NCBI GenBank assembly: GCA_964420835.1
Contig: CAYQUO010000011.1
Coordinates: 1-64,000 of the forward strand
Source of the DNA: CAYQUO01 sp964420835
GTDB lineage: Bacteria > Chloroflexota > Anaerolineae > Anaerolineales > Anaerolineaceae
Length of the DNA stretch: 64,000 nucleotides
Direction of reading: 5' to 3'
Shown here: in pieces, positions 41,048-50,734 of the stretch
Numbering within the stretch: position 1 is the stretch's first letter
Layout: each line of letters starts with the position of its first letter
The notes under the pieces: model-generated
What the model saw: only the letters and a program-made list of their open reading frames with translations
Told to the model about the DNA's origin: nothing
Database searches by the model: none
Position numbers and translations under genes: made by a program

Positions 41048-41464
41048 CTAGAACGGGATCTCCCCTTCTTCTCCGGGGGATTCCTCAACCTCGACCCCGC
41101 TGCTGAGATCACCCTCAGCCCGCGGGGAGAGAAAACGGACAGTATTGGCGGATACCTCGAACGAAGCCCGTGCCTGTCCGCTCTGGTCGGTCCAAACCCG
41201 CGGGCCTCCGCTTCCCTGGTCAGGTGTCAGGCGCCCTTCGACCAAGACCTTGCTGCCTTTTTTCAGGTATGTGTTGCAGGTTTCCGCAAGTTTGCCCCAG
41301 GCAGAGACGCGGAACCAAATGGTCTCTTTAACCTGTTGACCCTGGGAATTGGTATATTGACGGCTGGATGCCACCGAGAAACTGGTCACCGCCTGACCCG
41401 CCGGGGTATAGCGCATCTCCGGGTCCCGGCCAACATTTCCAACAATGATGATGGTGTGGTACAT
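41048..41464 (-). CDS. ssb: Single-stranded DNA-binding protein
   Basis: The 138-residue protein has the OB-fold of SSB (HTIIIVGNVGRDPEMRYTPA, VTSFSVASSRQYT, ETIWFRVSAWGKLAE) and the acidic C-terminal tip EEGEIPF that recruits partner proteins, here with DDIPF replaced by EIPF. GGAGGA stands in front of the ATG. It opens an operon with DUF3467, translin and the Cas4-like genes. It is shorter than Escherichia SSB and may be a second, specialised copy; whether another ssb exists cannot be told from this window. Confidence 0.92.
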   Translation of the reverse strand: MYHTIIIVGNVGRDPEMRYTPAGQAVTSFSVASSRQYTNSQGQQVKETIWFRVSAWGKLAETCNTYLKKGSKVLVEGRLTPDQGSGGPRVWTDQSGQARASFEVSANTVRFLSPRAEGDLSSGVEVEESPGEEGEIPF

Positions 41465-41600
41465 GCGAGTCCTCCTTCACAGACTCCAAAAATGGCCTTG
41501 CATTGGTACCATTGTACACGAAACAAAGTTATTCGGCGTCAAGCAAATCCTGGCTGTGCGCAATTGCACGGATGAACAACAAAGTCGCCGGTATACGGTT

Positions 41601-42437
41601 TTAACTGGGTGTGGAAGTCATCCGACGGGTGGGTGCCAGCGTCGGCAACGGGTCACCGGCTGCGGCATCCGCACCCAGTTCATACACCTCCAGGTCGCTG
41701 AAGGTGACCGTCAGGGGTGTGCTTCCTGCCGTGCGGGCAAGCACCCCCACCTGACCGGATTGCCAGACCGGATCTATTGCGCTGAACTGGTAGACATCAT
41801 TAATGAACACGCGTATCTCCCGACCGTTGGCCCAAACCCCCAGTCGAATCGGTTGCAGCGCCCCGGGGCGGGCCTGTCCACTGGGGGTCCAGTCCTGCAG
41901 AACCACCAGGGTGTAATTCCGGATCCGCTCCAGGCGGACGCGCCCGTTGCAGGAGATCAACAGGCGGTAACCATCGGTGGGGCTGGAGGCGCGAACGAGG
42001 AAACCGTACAAGTCGTCACCGCGGCACAGGCTGGGCTCTGCCGTGATCTCCATGTAGGCATCGGAGACAATCTGACGGTTGTTCAGGCTGGCCAGCAACA
42101 TCTTCGGCCTGGAAACCGCAAGTGTCAACCCGCCGTCCACAACCGTTATAGTCCCTCCTTCATCCCGCCCGGTGTGCCAAAGGCTTGCATCCTGGAAACG
42201 GTCTGAATAGACCAGCCTGCCGATGCCCGGCCTCAGGTTGGGTGTCGGCTGCAGGGTCGGCACAACCGGCGGCAGCGGGGTCGTCGTAGGTGGGAACCAC
42301 TGGATTGTTGCCGTGGGTGTCAATGTCACGGTGGGGGTAAAGGTGGGCAGCGGGGTGGGAGCACGGAACAGGGAAGAACAGCCTGCCAGCCAGATACCAG
42401 CCAGGGCCATTAACAGGGGGAGGGTGCTCCTACTCAT
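41601..42437 (-). CDS. Lipoprotein with Thr/Pro linker and LamG-like domain
   Basis: The 278-residue protein has a lipoprotein signal (IWLAGC), a long Thr/Pro-rich spacer (PTPLPTFTPTVTLTPTATI), and a C-terminal LamG/concanavalin-type domain (VYSDRFQDASLWHTG, GVWANGREIRVFINDVYQFS, SDLEVYELG). It has the same design as the lipoprotein at 171-914. The start overlaps the end of purA by eight bases. The tail (PTLAPTRRMTSTPS) is again Thr/Pro-rich. Ligand unknown. Confidence 0.8.
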   Translation of the reverse strand: MSRSTLPLLMALAGIWLAGCSSLFRAPTPLPTFTPTVTLTPTATIQWFPPTTTPLPPVVPTLQPTPNLRPGIGRLVYSDRFQDASLWHTGRDEGGTITVVDGGLTLAVSRPKMLLASLNNRQIVSDAYMEITAEPSLCRGDDLYGFLVRASSPTDGYRLLISCNGRVRLERIRNYTLVVLQDWTPSGQARPGALQPIRLGVWANGREIRVFINDVYQFSAIDPVWQSGQVGVLARTAGSTPLTVTFSDLEVYELGADAAAGDPLPTLAPTRRMTSTPS

Positions 42438-43737
42438 CAGAATTGACAGGCAACCTTACAACCTGGGACCTCTCCGCCCCGACAGAGGCAAGACTGACAG
42501 GAACGCCGGTTATTTTTTCCAGGTATCGGATGTAAGACCGGGCGGCCTCCGGCAGGTCCATCCACTCACGCGCAGCACTGATATCCTCCTGCCAGCCTGG
42601 GAGCGTTTCGTACACTGCTGTGAACGGTTCCAGGGCAGCCGGCCCGTGCGGGAGGTCGGCATACTCCTTTCCGCCATCGCGGTAGGCCATGCAAACCTTG
42701 ATCTCCGGCAAGCCGCTCAAAACATCCAGCTTGGTCAGCGCCAGCCTGGTCACACCATTGACCCTTACGGCGTAACGCAGGAGGACGCCATCCAGCCAGC
42801 CCACCCGGCGGGGACGCCCGGTTGTGGTGCCGAATTCGTCCCAGGGGTTCGAACCTGTCCCGCGCAGGCGGACAGCCATTTCATCAAAAACTTCGCTGGG
42901 GAAGGGGCCTGCCCCCACCCTGGATTGGAAGGCCTTGGTAACGCCAATGACGCTGGTTTGGTTTTGTGGCCCAAGCCCCAAACCGACCAGCGCCCCGCTG
43001 GCAATGGGGTTGGAACTGGTAACAAAGGGGTAGGTGCCAAAATCCAGGTCAAGCAGGGTGCCCTGTGCACCTTCAGCCAGAACCCGTTTCCCCGCCTTGA
43101 GGGCACCGGTAACCTCCCGGCTGACATCGGTGATGTACGGGGTGAGGTGTTCGGCGTATTCCAAGTACTCATCCGCCAGAACCCGGGCATCCAGTTCCCC
43201 GCCGCCATACACCCCTGCCAGCCAGCGGTTCGTTTCCTGAATATGTTCCAGGAAACGCTTCCGGAAGCCCTTCAGGTCCAGCATCTCTCCGGCTCTCAGT
43301 CCGCGCCGGGCAGCCCGGTCGGTATAAGCCGGCCCGATGCCACGGCCGGTGGTGCCGATCTGCCCGCCGCCGCGCGCTTTCTCCTGGGCCAGGTCGAGCG
43401 CCTTGTGGGCGGGTGTGATGAGGTGGGCAGCAAAGGAAATACGCAGGCGCCGTTCATTCACCTCGATACCGCTCCGGCGCAGAGTGTCCATCTCTTCCAG
43501 CAGGGTGGCAGGGTTGACCACCATGCCATTGCCCAACACCCCGACCGTTTGTGGATGAATCATCCCCGAGGGCAACAGGTGTAATTTGAAAGTCCTCTCG
43601 CCCACCGTTACGGTATGGCCGGCGTTGTCCCCCCCGTTGTAACGGGCCACCATGGCTGCTCCTTCTGAAAGCAGGTCCACAACCCTGCCCTTTCCCTCGT
43701 CCCCCCACTGTGTCCCGATGATGATGTCCAGCGGCAT
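42430..43737 (-). CDS. purA: Adenylosuccinate synthase
   Basis: The 435-residue enzyme makes adenylosuccinate from IMP, aspartate and GTP. It has the P-loop IIGTQWGDEGKGRVVDLLSE at the N-terminus with catalytic Asp, RYNGGDNAGHTV, TTGRGIGPAYTDRAARRGL, VLAEGAQGTLLDLDFGTYPF and TTTGRPRRVGWLD. Length is normal. GGGAGGAA stands before the ATG at 43737. It is divergent from the SPFH operon and cotranscribed with the lipoprotein gene that overlaps its end. Confidence 0.96.
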   Translation of the reverse strand: MPLDIIIGTQWGDEGKGRVVDLLSEGAAMVARYNGGDNAGHTVTVGERTFKLHLLPSGMIHPQTVGVLGNGMVVNPATLLEEMDTLRRSGIEVNERRLRISFAAHLITPAHKALDLAQEKARGGGQIGTTGRGIGPAYTDRAARRGLRAGEMLDLKGFRKRFLEHIQETNRWLAGVYGGGELDARVLADEYLEYAEHLTPYITDVSREVTGALKAGKRVLAEGAQGTLLDLDFGTYPFVTSSNPIASGALVGLGLGPQNQTSVIGVTKAFQSRVGAGPFPSEVFDEMAVRLRGTGSNPWDEFGTTTGRPRRVGWLDGVLLRYAVRVNGVTRLALTKLDVLSGLPEIKVCMAYRDGGKEYADLPHGPAALEPFTAVYETLPGWQEDISAAREWMDLPEAARSYIRYLEKITGVPVSLASVGAERSQVVRLPVNSDE

Positions 43738-43833
43738 GCGTTCCTCCCAATCCGTAGGTGAATAGCACCCATTTGATTATACACTTCAACGAGGGAGGAT
43801 GATGGAGAAACCATCATGCCCCGGCGCATCTGC

Positions 43834-43863
43834 TTGACAAATTAAGAATCGAAAGGATATACT
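43834..43863 (+). promoter_or_regulatory. Promoter of the SPFH-SPFH-TPR operon
   Basis: TTGACA (43834-43839) and TATACT (43858-43863) are 18 bases apart, leaving a leader of about 80 bases before the ATG at 43950. Confidence 0.8.
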
Positions 43864-43949
43864 GGTTTTGTTATGTTCAAGTCGGCTGGGCAGAAATTTA
43901 AAACAGGGGGCCCATGTACCTGAGACAGGCTGCCCCCAGGAGGATTCGA

Positions 43950-45587
43950 ATGGGGATCTGGATCCTTCCGGTCCTTGTGGCAATCCTGTTTCTGGCCGCG
44001 TTCTGGGGGGAATTCTGGCAATTCATGGCCTTTTGGTACTTCGTTGCCGCCGAGGTATTTGACTTTCAGAAGGTTTGGCCGGTCAGTTATGAAATGCTAA
44101 GGGGTGTGGCGGTCATCCTGTTCAATGCCTGCCTTGGGTTTCTGCCGGTCTTTATCATCGGTTTGTTCCTGGTCTCTGCGCAAGCCATTCTTCCGGTCAA
44201 CAGCCTGAAGGATGTTTACCGCACCGCCTGGCATCTCGTGTTGCACATTCTGCACAGCCATGGACCGGCACTGTTCATTCGCGACGGCCACCTGATGGAG
44301 ATGCCGGAGGACCGGCGAAAGCATGGCCCTGGAATCGTCGGTATCGATTTCAACAGCGCCGCCGTCCTTGAGTCGCGCCTCCTTCCGCCGGGGATCAACA
44401 GTTTTCTTTTCGATCTGGTCGACGGGCTCTTCATCCGGCTTGGCCTTTATGACCCACGCCAATCGCCGCGGGTTTGCGGGCCAGGGATCATATTTACGCG
44501 CCGCCGGGAGCGGATTCGGGCAGCCGTGGACCTGCGCAAACAGATCCGTTTTGAAAAGGGAGTGGAAGCATATACAAGGGATGGGATCAAGGTTTCCGCC
44601 AACATCTGGTCCAAATTTTCGATCGGCGAGGAGCCGGAGGTGATCCAGGTGGCATACATTGGAGAGCGGAGAGCAGAAAACCTGCGGGTCATCCATCTTG
44701 CGCCGGCAGTTGGGGCGGGGCGCTGTCGAATTACCGCCATTGTGGATGACCTGGACAACGCTGACCGTAGGGAGATCCACCATTTTGCCAGGACAGCGGA
44801 GCGCCTGTCACAGGTGAAAGCCTATGCGCATTTAAGCAAACCAGATTCCAGACCGACCTTTGATCCGCAGCGCGTCTTCGCAGCCGTTTTCAGCCAGGCC
44901 CGTGATGACCACAATGAAATGCTTCCCTGGTTATCCCTGCCGAACCGGGTGGCGACCGACCTTTTTCGCGAGATCATCAGCAAGGTCAATTTTGACGATC
45001 TTTATGCCGCTGACGGTACAGGCGAATTTGCCCTGGCGGGCATCAAAGATCAACTACGCAAGGCGATGGTCGCCCTTGGCCTGCTTTCCTACCGGGTCAT
45101 TATTCCCTCAAACCAACAACCACTGATCGAGGCGACCGAGTACGAAGAAGCCGACCTGCGAACAACCAACATTCAACTGCTGCGGGCTTCCAAGGTTCTG
45201 CGGGACCGCGGGATCAAGGTGATCTCCGCCGGTTTTGGAGATCTCAGCGCTGCAGACCATGTCTTTCAGCAGCGACTGGAAGCGTGGAGGGCCAGCTGGC
45301 AGCGCGATACGGACATCGTCCGCGGTCGTTTTGAGCATGAAGCCATGAACATTCGCTCGGCGGCCCAGGCACAAGCCCAGCAGGATTTGTATGATGCCTT
45401 CTCCCGCGTCTACCAGGATACTGCATTAAGCCGTGAAGCGATTGCCATCCACGCTTTCCAGGCCCTGGAACGAGCGGCTGCCGACCCGGCAACACGGGCC
45501 ATGCTCTCCACTCCCACAATCCAAATTATGCAATCTTTACATCACCTCATCCTGCCGGAAGATTATGAACCACCCCAGGAGCAATAG
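43950..45587 (+). CDS. SPFH/band 7-like membrane protein, first of a pair
   Basis: The 545-residue protein starts with two membrane segments (WILPVLVAILFLAAFWGEFW; VAVILFNACLGFLPVFIIGL), then GIVGIDFNSAAVLES and FEKGVEAYTRDGIKVSANIW, the beta-strand core of SPFH domains, and a helical C-terminal part rich in Ala, Gln and charged residues (EHEAMNIRSAAQAQAQQDLY). SPFH proteins form large membrane-associated rings or scaffolds. The ATG at 43950 is chosen because AGGAGG lies six bases before it; ATG 43914 has a poorer site. Three bases separate it from the second SPFH gene. No named family; function unknown. Confidence 0.7.
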   Translation: MGIWILPVLVAILFLAAFWGEFWQFMAFWYFVAAEVFDFQKVWPVSYEMLRGVAVILFNACLGFLPVFIIGLFLVSAQAILPVNSLKDVYRTAWHLVLHILHSHGPALFIRDGHLMEMPEDRRKHGPGIVGIDFNSAAVLESRLLPPGINSFLFDLVDGLFIRLGLYDPRQSPRVCGPGIIFTRRRERIRAAVDLRKQIRFEKGVEAYTRDGIKVSANIWSKFSIGEEPEVIQVAYIGERRAENLRVIHLAPAVGAGRCRITAIVDDLDNADRREIHHFARTAERLSQVKAYAHLSKPDSRPTFDPQRVFAAVFSQARDDHNEMLPWLSLPNRVATDLFREIISKVNFDDLYAADGTGEFALAGIKDQLRKAMVALGLLSYRVIIPSNQQPLIEATEYEEADLRTTNIQLLRASKVLRDRGIKVISAGFGDLSAADHVFQQRLEAWRASWQRDTDIVRGRFEHEAMNIRSAAQAQAQQDLYDAFSRVYQDTALSREAIAIHAFQALERAAADPATRAMLSTPTIQIMQSLHHLILPEDYEPPQEQ

Positions 45588-45590
45588 GAA

Positions 45591-46997
45591 ATGAAACTCC
45601 TTGCCCAGTTCATCGGCAGCGCCTGGGATACCGTTCAGCAGTTGTTTTGGGGAATGGCAGAACCAAGGCGGCAGGAACCCAACAATCCCGATGAGTACTC
45701 TGAAAAGATACACCTTGCACTCCAAAACAACCAGGAGGTAGTGCAATCCATTATGGGATTGCTGCGCCTGACCGGCGCATTGATCACGATGGTGGGGATC
45801 GTGTTCGCAGCCGGGCATTTGCTGGAATCGGTGGACGCGCCCTCCATCGCTGCAAGGATAAAAGAAACCAACCTTTTCTTTAGTGATCTCAACCCCGGGC
45901 TGCTCACACTGATCATCCGCTTCGTCCACCCGGCCAACCTGCGCTACATCATCGCCCCGCTCGCCGGTGTGCTGATGATCCTGCTCTCCGCCGGCAACCT
46001 GGTGCGTGACCTGTACAACCTTCCAAATCTCAGGCAGGGTTTTCACTATGTTAAATCCTCCATGTTCGGGCTGGGGTACCCGGTGTTGAACATCCATCGC
46101 GGCCAGGCCGATCCGGCGGCAAAGGATCTTTGCCTGATAAGGGATGTTGGCGGTCCGGGTTACCTGATCATCCAGCCCGGGAACGTGGTCGTTTTACGTA
46201 CGCTTAGGGATTTCAGCAGCGTTGAGGTATCATCCAGCCATTTCCTGGCACCCTTTGAGCGGATCGCCCAAATTGCCAACCTGGACGAGCAGCATGGCTA
46301 TGCGGAAGAATTGTCCACCCTCACCCGTGACGGCATCCGCATCACCTTGCAGGACATCCATTTTCGTTATCATATCCTGCAGGCTGATGAAACCGGGCGG
46401 CGGAGAAAACGCTCGATGGATGACCCGTATCCCTATTCCAGGGAAGCCATGGTCAGTATTGCCGCCAATCTTGCCGTAGCCGAAGATGGGCAGGAATCGT
46501 GGCGTTCGGCCGTAAAAAGAACTGTCCTCGAACAGATCATCACTTATGTCAATGCGCACGACCTGGATCACCTCACCGCGCCCCGCCGGGAAGGCCAGGA
46601 CCCCCGTGCACGCATGCACGAGGAACTGATGGTAAACCCGGAGACTCGCAGTTCACTGAGCGATCTCGGGGCCGAACTGTTATGGGTGGATATTGGCCAC
46701 CTGGAAATCAATGAGCCGGGGGTGGAAAACCAGCGCCTGGACCTTTGGACCGCCAATATATCCGGCAAGGCCGACCTGGTGCGGGCGGAGGGGGAAGCCA
46801 AGCGCAAGGCCCTGCACGAACTCGGCAAGGCAACGGCACAGGCACGAATGATCAACAGCATTGCCAGGGTCATGAAGGATGTGGACCTGGACAACAGCGA
46901 CAGCAAACGGGTGCGCAGCCTGGTCCTGATGCGCATCAGCCAGATGCTGGACGCCATGCACGATCAGCAGCGGCAGCAGGAAAATGATCAAACCTGA
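45591..46997 (+). CDS. SPFH/band 7-like membrane protein, second of a pair
   Basis: The 468-residue protein has two or three N-terminal membrane segments (LRLTGALITMVGIVFAAGHL; LRYIIAPLAGVLMILLSAG) and a SPFH-like core with GYLIIQPGNVVVLRTLRDFS and ELSTLTRDGIRITLQDIHFR. The C-terminus (LVRAEGEAKRKALHELGKAT, QARMINSIARVMKDV) resembles the amphipathic helical tails of stomatin-like proteins. It could form a hetero-oligomer with the preceding SPFH protein. The end overlaps the next gene by 14 bases. Confidence 0.7.
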   Translation: MKLLAQFIGSAWDTVQQLFWGMAEPRRQEPNNPDEYSEKIHLALQNNQEVVQSIMGLLRLTGALITMVGIVFAAGHLLESVDAPSIAARIKETNLFFSDLNPGLLTLIIRFVHPANLRYIIAPLAGVLMILLSAGNLVRDLYNLPNLRQGFHYVKSSMFGLGYPVLNIHRGQADPAAKDLCLIRDVGGPGYLIIQPGNVVVLRTLRDFSSVEVSSSHFLAPFERIAQIANLDEQHGYAEELSTLTRDGIRITLQDIHFRYHILQADETGRRRKRSMDDPYPYSREAMVSIAANLAVAEDGQESWRSAVKRTVLEQIITYVNAHDLDHLTAPRREGQDPRARMHEELMVNPETRSSLSDLGAELLWVDIGHLEINEPGVENQRLDLWTANISGKADLVRAEGEAKRKALHELGKATAQARMINSIARVMKDVDLDNSDSKRVRSLVLMRISQMLDAMHDQQRQQENDQT

Positions 46998-48066
46998 CGA
47001 TCTTCAAGAATGGCTGAACCAGTTCAGCGTTTCACATCTGGGGCAGGGCGCCACCAGGCATCTCCGGGCGCTGAATTCGCCCGATATTTCTGAAACCGAA
47101 TTCAACCGCGTCCGCCGGGCTTTCGACCAGCCTTCCCGTCTGCAAATGACCCCTCTGGAGCATGCCGAGGCCCTGTTCCACTGTGCATTGTCCGAACTTG
47201 GACACAGCCGGCTGGAAGAATCCCTTCAAACCGTTCAGGAAGTGCTGCAGGTTTATGCCGGAAGCGAAAACCAGGACCACCGGGTTGCCGTCGTTTTGTG
47301 GCTGCAAGGCATTTTGCAATGGCGGTTGAGGGACAATTTTGAAGCCTATGAAAGCTGGCGCCTGGCTTACGAGCATTACGTGGATTTATCCGACCAGAGC
47401 GTAAAGACCCGGGCAGCCGAGAAGGTTCGCTGGTATTCCAAACACTTGCACGATATGGCGGTTGAACTGGCAGCCACCGCCCCGGAAGCCTATGCCTGGC
47501 TGCACCGGTATGAACCCTCTGCATTGTCCAACCTGACGCTTGCCTCAGCAAACCAGGCGGAAGGCAGAGGAAGCCTGGCGCCAGGGCATGAGCAGCTGGA
47601 CGCGCTGATGACGCTGGTCGCACAAATCGATTTGGAGATCCGGAAAAACCAGCGCTATGCAACAGCCATACAACTGGTTGAGCACTTAAAGAACGCAGCC
47701 CTGAATTCGCCAAACCCCGGCCTTCTTCCCGATGTGCTGGTGGAAGGCGGATTGGCAGCCTGCCAGATGGATCTGCCGCATGAGGCCGAGGAACTGTTGC
47801 GCCTGGCAGCCATACACTACAGGCCTTTCTCCCACCAGCAGGCGGTTACCAACTGGATGCTGGGGATCGCCCTCTGGCAGATGAAGGGAGCGGAAGACGA
47901 AGCCCTGGCCGCCTGGCGCAAGAGCATTGATGGATTTGAATTCCTTTGCGGAGAGGCCAATGAAAAGAACCGCCAGGAGCAATTCAGCTGGTACCGGGAG
48001 CGGGCGGAAATCTTAAAACAGGCCCTGCAGGACAAGATCAATTCCCGCTTTGGCCACCGGGATTAG
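46984..48066 (+). CDS. TPR-like helical repeat protein
   Basis: The 360-residue soluble protein consists of helix-turn-helix repeats (LEHAEALFHCALSELGHSRL; EAEELLRLAAIHYRPFSHQQ; AVTNWMLGIALWQMKGAEDE), typical for TPR-type scaffolds. AGGAAA precedes the ATG, which lies inside the second SPFH gene, so it is translationally coupled. It would be a cytoplasmic adaptor of the SPFH pair. Its last 29 bases overlap the 3' end of the multi-AAA gene on the opposite strand. Confidence 0.7.
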   Translation: MIKPDDLQEWLNQFSVSHLGQGATRHLRALNSPDISETEFNRVRRAFDQPSRLQMTPLEHAEALFHCALSELGHSRLEESLQTVQEVLQVYAGSENQDHRVAVVLWLQGILQWRLRDNFEAYESWRLAYEHYVDLSDQSVKTRAAEKVRWYSKHLHDMAVELAATAPEAYAWLHRYEPSALSNLTLASANQAEGRGSLAPGHEQLDALMTLVAQIDLEIRKNQRYATAIQLVEHLKNAALNSPNPGLLPDVLVEGGLAACQMDLPHEAEELLRLAAIHYRPFSHQQAVTNWMLGIALWQMKGAEDEALAAWRKSIDGFEFLCGEANEKNRQEQFSWYRERAEILKQALQDKINSRFGHRD

Positions 48067-50734
48067 AAGTAACCCGGCGGGCTGGCTGCAAACCGGTTGA
48101 GGGAGGATTCCCTGCAGCAGGATCCTCATTCTCACCTGACGGATGATCCCGTGTGTCCGGAGATGCCATTGGAAGGGGAATTGACGCCGTTTCAGCCGGA
48201 ACATCCTCCATTTGGAAGGTCGACAATTCCTCCGTGGATCGATCCCCAAGACCGGTGAAGCCGAAACCCACAACCCTGAGGGCAAGATTGTCCTTCATCT
48301 TTTCGTAGATCTGCAGGATCGTTCGGGCGTTTCCACCTGCCCCGGCGTGAAAAGAACTACCTGTGATCGCCTGGCGTACGGCCGCTTCGGCAACTTCAGC
48401 CGGGAGGATAAATTGTTCGGTCAATGCGCGTTTACAGAGGATCTCCTCCAGTTCCCTGGGCGTAAAGGGACGAAAGAGGAATTTGAGAGGAAAACGTGAA
48501 ACAAGGCCGGAGTTGCTTTTTAAAAATTGTTCCATCTCAGCCGGGTATCCGGCTGCGATCACAACCAGCCGGTCATTATATTCATCCATCAGTTTGACCA
48601 GCGTGTCAATGGCCTCCTGCCCAAACCCATGCCCTTCATCCCGTGCCAGGGCATAAGCCTCATCGATAAAGAGGATCCCGTCCAGCGCCTTTTCAACCAA
48701 CTGCCGGGTGGCAATCGCAGTTTGACCAACATATCCGGCGACCAGGTCGGCACGGCTCACCTCCACACAGTGCCCCAGGCGGAGCATGCCCATCCGGCGG
48801 TACATTCTGCCAACCAGCCGGGCCACGGTCGTCTTCCCGGTTCCCGGGGGACCAAGGAACAACATGTGCTGTAACAGGTTCGCCCGGCGGAGGGTGGGAT
48901 TCCTGCTTTGCCTTTCCTTCTCAAGGTGTATTCGGGCAACCTGCCTGCGCAGCGACAACTTGATCTCCTGCAATCCGGTCAGGTTGTTCAACTCTTCGAA
49001 TAAACCATCCAGGTCGTCCTCCGCCTCCCCCAGGTACCGGCGATAATGCTCAGGAATGTCGGCAACGGTCAGGGGAGAATTCAGCGGGAGTTGATGCGAA
49101 ATCACCCGGGCGGCATGTTTTCTGGCCAGGGCATCGGCGAGATTCCGCATCTCACCTGCATTGCCAAAACGTTCTCCGCCCTGCCCAGCCAGCCGGTAGA
49201 CGATCCTTTCCAAGCTTGTGGAGAGTTCATGAATTACGAAAAGGCCCCGCTGCCTGAGCATGGAATAAAGGATGGCAAGTAATTCCTCCTTCGAAAAATT
49301 TGGGAACGTAAACCGGTTCTCGGCCGGGAATCTCCTGGAAAGCCCCGGGTTGGCACGGAGGAATTGTTCCATCTTTTCCGGGTACCCGGCAACGATGACA
49401 ACCATGCGCCCGCGGCATCCATCCATGCGGGCGAGCAGGGTTTCCAACGCCTCCAGCCCGAAACCTCCGCGCCCCTCCGACGTTAGCATGTAGGCTTCAT
49501 CGATAAAAAGGACGCCATCGAGCGCGCGTTCAATTACCTGGGTGGTTTTCGCCCCGGTGCTTCCAACCGTTTCTCCAACCAGGTCACTGGCATGAACCTC
49601 AACAAGGTGCCCGCGCTTGAGAATGCCCACCTCATGGAAAATCTCGCCGATCATGCGGGCTGTTGTGGTCTTGCCTGTTCCGGGAGAACCGCTGAAGACC
49701 ATGTTGAGTGCCGGCTGAAGTTCACTGGTTCCGGGTTCGCTGTTGCGTTGAATTTCCACCTTCCACCAGGCAGCCAGTTCTTTCATCCGTTCCTTGATCA
49801 TTGCAAGACCCACCAGGCCCAGCAGATCTTCCCAGGCCCTGCTGCCGGGCACCCGCACTGCTCGAAACCAGCCAGACCGATTTGCGGTATCCAGGTCCAG
49901 TTGCTCCGCTTTTTGAAAAAGGTTGAACCAATGCCGAAGGATCTGACCTTCATCCCCGATCCGCCTGGCAAGTTCGTCGGATTCCTGCAAGTTAACGGGT
50001 GTTCCGAACTTGCGAAAATGGTCGATCAGGCAGCGGATCTCCCACAAACCTGGAACCGGAAGGCATTCCACCCGAACCGCCCCGCCTTCAGGCAGTTCTT
50101 CTGCAAGCAGGCTTGTGCGCAATTCTGGAACGGGTATGTGGTGGGCTGATCTTCTCAGGTCTTCCCGGTTATTGGCGGAGAAAAGGAAAACCACGAGGTT
50201 GGCATTTTGAGGTGGCAGGCGCAACCATTGACCGACAAGCCCGGCCAGGGTCCTGTGATCATCAAAATAGGTCAGCGTGGTTTCAGCCTGGGTAATGATC
50301 ACAGCCGACCGGGTTGCGGGTTCCGTCAGGATCGCATCCAGAATCCTGATGGCGGAGGTATCCCCCATCACAGCCCTCTGGGATGAGGTTGTCATTGACT
50401 GTTTCGCCGGGATCAACTGCCGGTCACCCAGGGGGCCACCGGTAAAGAATTCCATGTGTTCACTGATGTCGCCTTGCGGGGTGGGTGTAATTGCCTCATG
50501 CGGGTGTTCCCCTTCTTGAGGAAGCGAATGGATGCCCCGGTGGGCTGAAAGAAAGTGCACCTGCTCAAATCCCGCCCGCAGCAGCGAACCCTGCAAGGCT
50601 TCTTCCACAGCCTGTAACCCACCCATGGGTGCGAAGTAAATATCCTCCACCGCATTTCCATACAGGACCAGGAACCTCACCCCAAAAAGGTTGTCAAACA
50701 GTTCGTCCAGCCTGGATTTAGCCTCCGTTCTCAT
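48038..50734 (-). CDS. Multi-AAA ATPase of CbxX/CfqX type
   Basis: The 898-residue protein has two intact CbxX/SpoVK-type AAA+ modules: Walker A GSPGTGKTT at 349-357 with Walker B VLFIDEAY at 408-415, and GPPGTGKTT at 628-636 with ILFIDEAY at 687-694. Both have sensor-2-like Arg regions (GNAGEMRN, GAGGNARTI). The N-terminal 270 residues have an ATPase-like pattern without a Walker A (VIITQAETTLTYFDDHRTLA), perhaps a degenerate domain. CbxX proteins remodel partner complexes such as Rubisco or type VII secretion parts; the partner here is unknown. The ATG at 50734 overlaps the preceding gene by 17 bases; GGAGG is only three bases upstream. Confidence 0.85.
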   Translation of the reverse strand: MRTEAKSRLDELFDNLFGVRFLVLYGNAVEDIYFAPMGGLQAVEEALQGSLLRAGFEQVHFLSAHRGIHSLPQEGEHPHEAITPTPQGDISEHMEFFTGGPLGDRQLIPAKQSMTTSSQRAVMGDTSAIRILDAILTEPATRSAVIITQAETTLTYFDDHRTLAGLVGQWLRLPPQNANLVVFLFSANNREDLRRSAHHIPVPELRTSLLAEELPEGGAVRVECLPVPGLWEIRCLIDHFRKFGTPVNLQESDELARRIGDEGQILRHWFNLFQKAEQLDLDTANRSGWFRAVRVPGSRAWEDLLGLVGLAMIKERMKELAAWWKVEIQRNSEPGTSELQPALNMVFSGSPGTGKTTTARMIGEIFHEVGILKRGHLVEVHASDLVGETVGSTGAKTTQVIERALDGVLFIDEAYMLTSEGRGGFGLEALETLLARMDGCRGRMVVIVAGYPEKMEQFLRANPGLSRRFPAENRFTFPNFSKEELLAILYSMLRQRGLFVIHELSTSLERIVYRLAGQGGERFGNAGEMRNLADALARKHAARVISHQLPLNSPLTVADIPEHYRRYLGEAEDDLDGLFEELNNLTGLQEIKLSLRRQVARIHLEKERQSRNPTLRRANLLQHMLFLGPPGTGKTTVARLVGRMYRRMGMLRLGHCVEVSRADLVAGYVGQTAIATRQLVEKALDGILFIDEAYALARDEGHGFGQEAIDTLVKLMDEYNDRLVVIAAGYPAEMEQFLKSNSGLVSRFPLKFLFRPFTPRELEEILCKRALTEQFILPAEVAEAAVRQAITGSSFHAGAGGNARTILQIYEKMKDNLALRVVGFGFTGLGDRSTEELSTFQMEDVPAETASIPLPMASPDTRDHPSGENEDPAAGNPPSTGLQPARRVTSNPGGQSGN

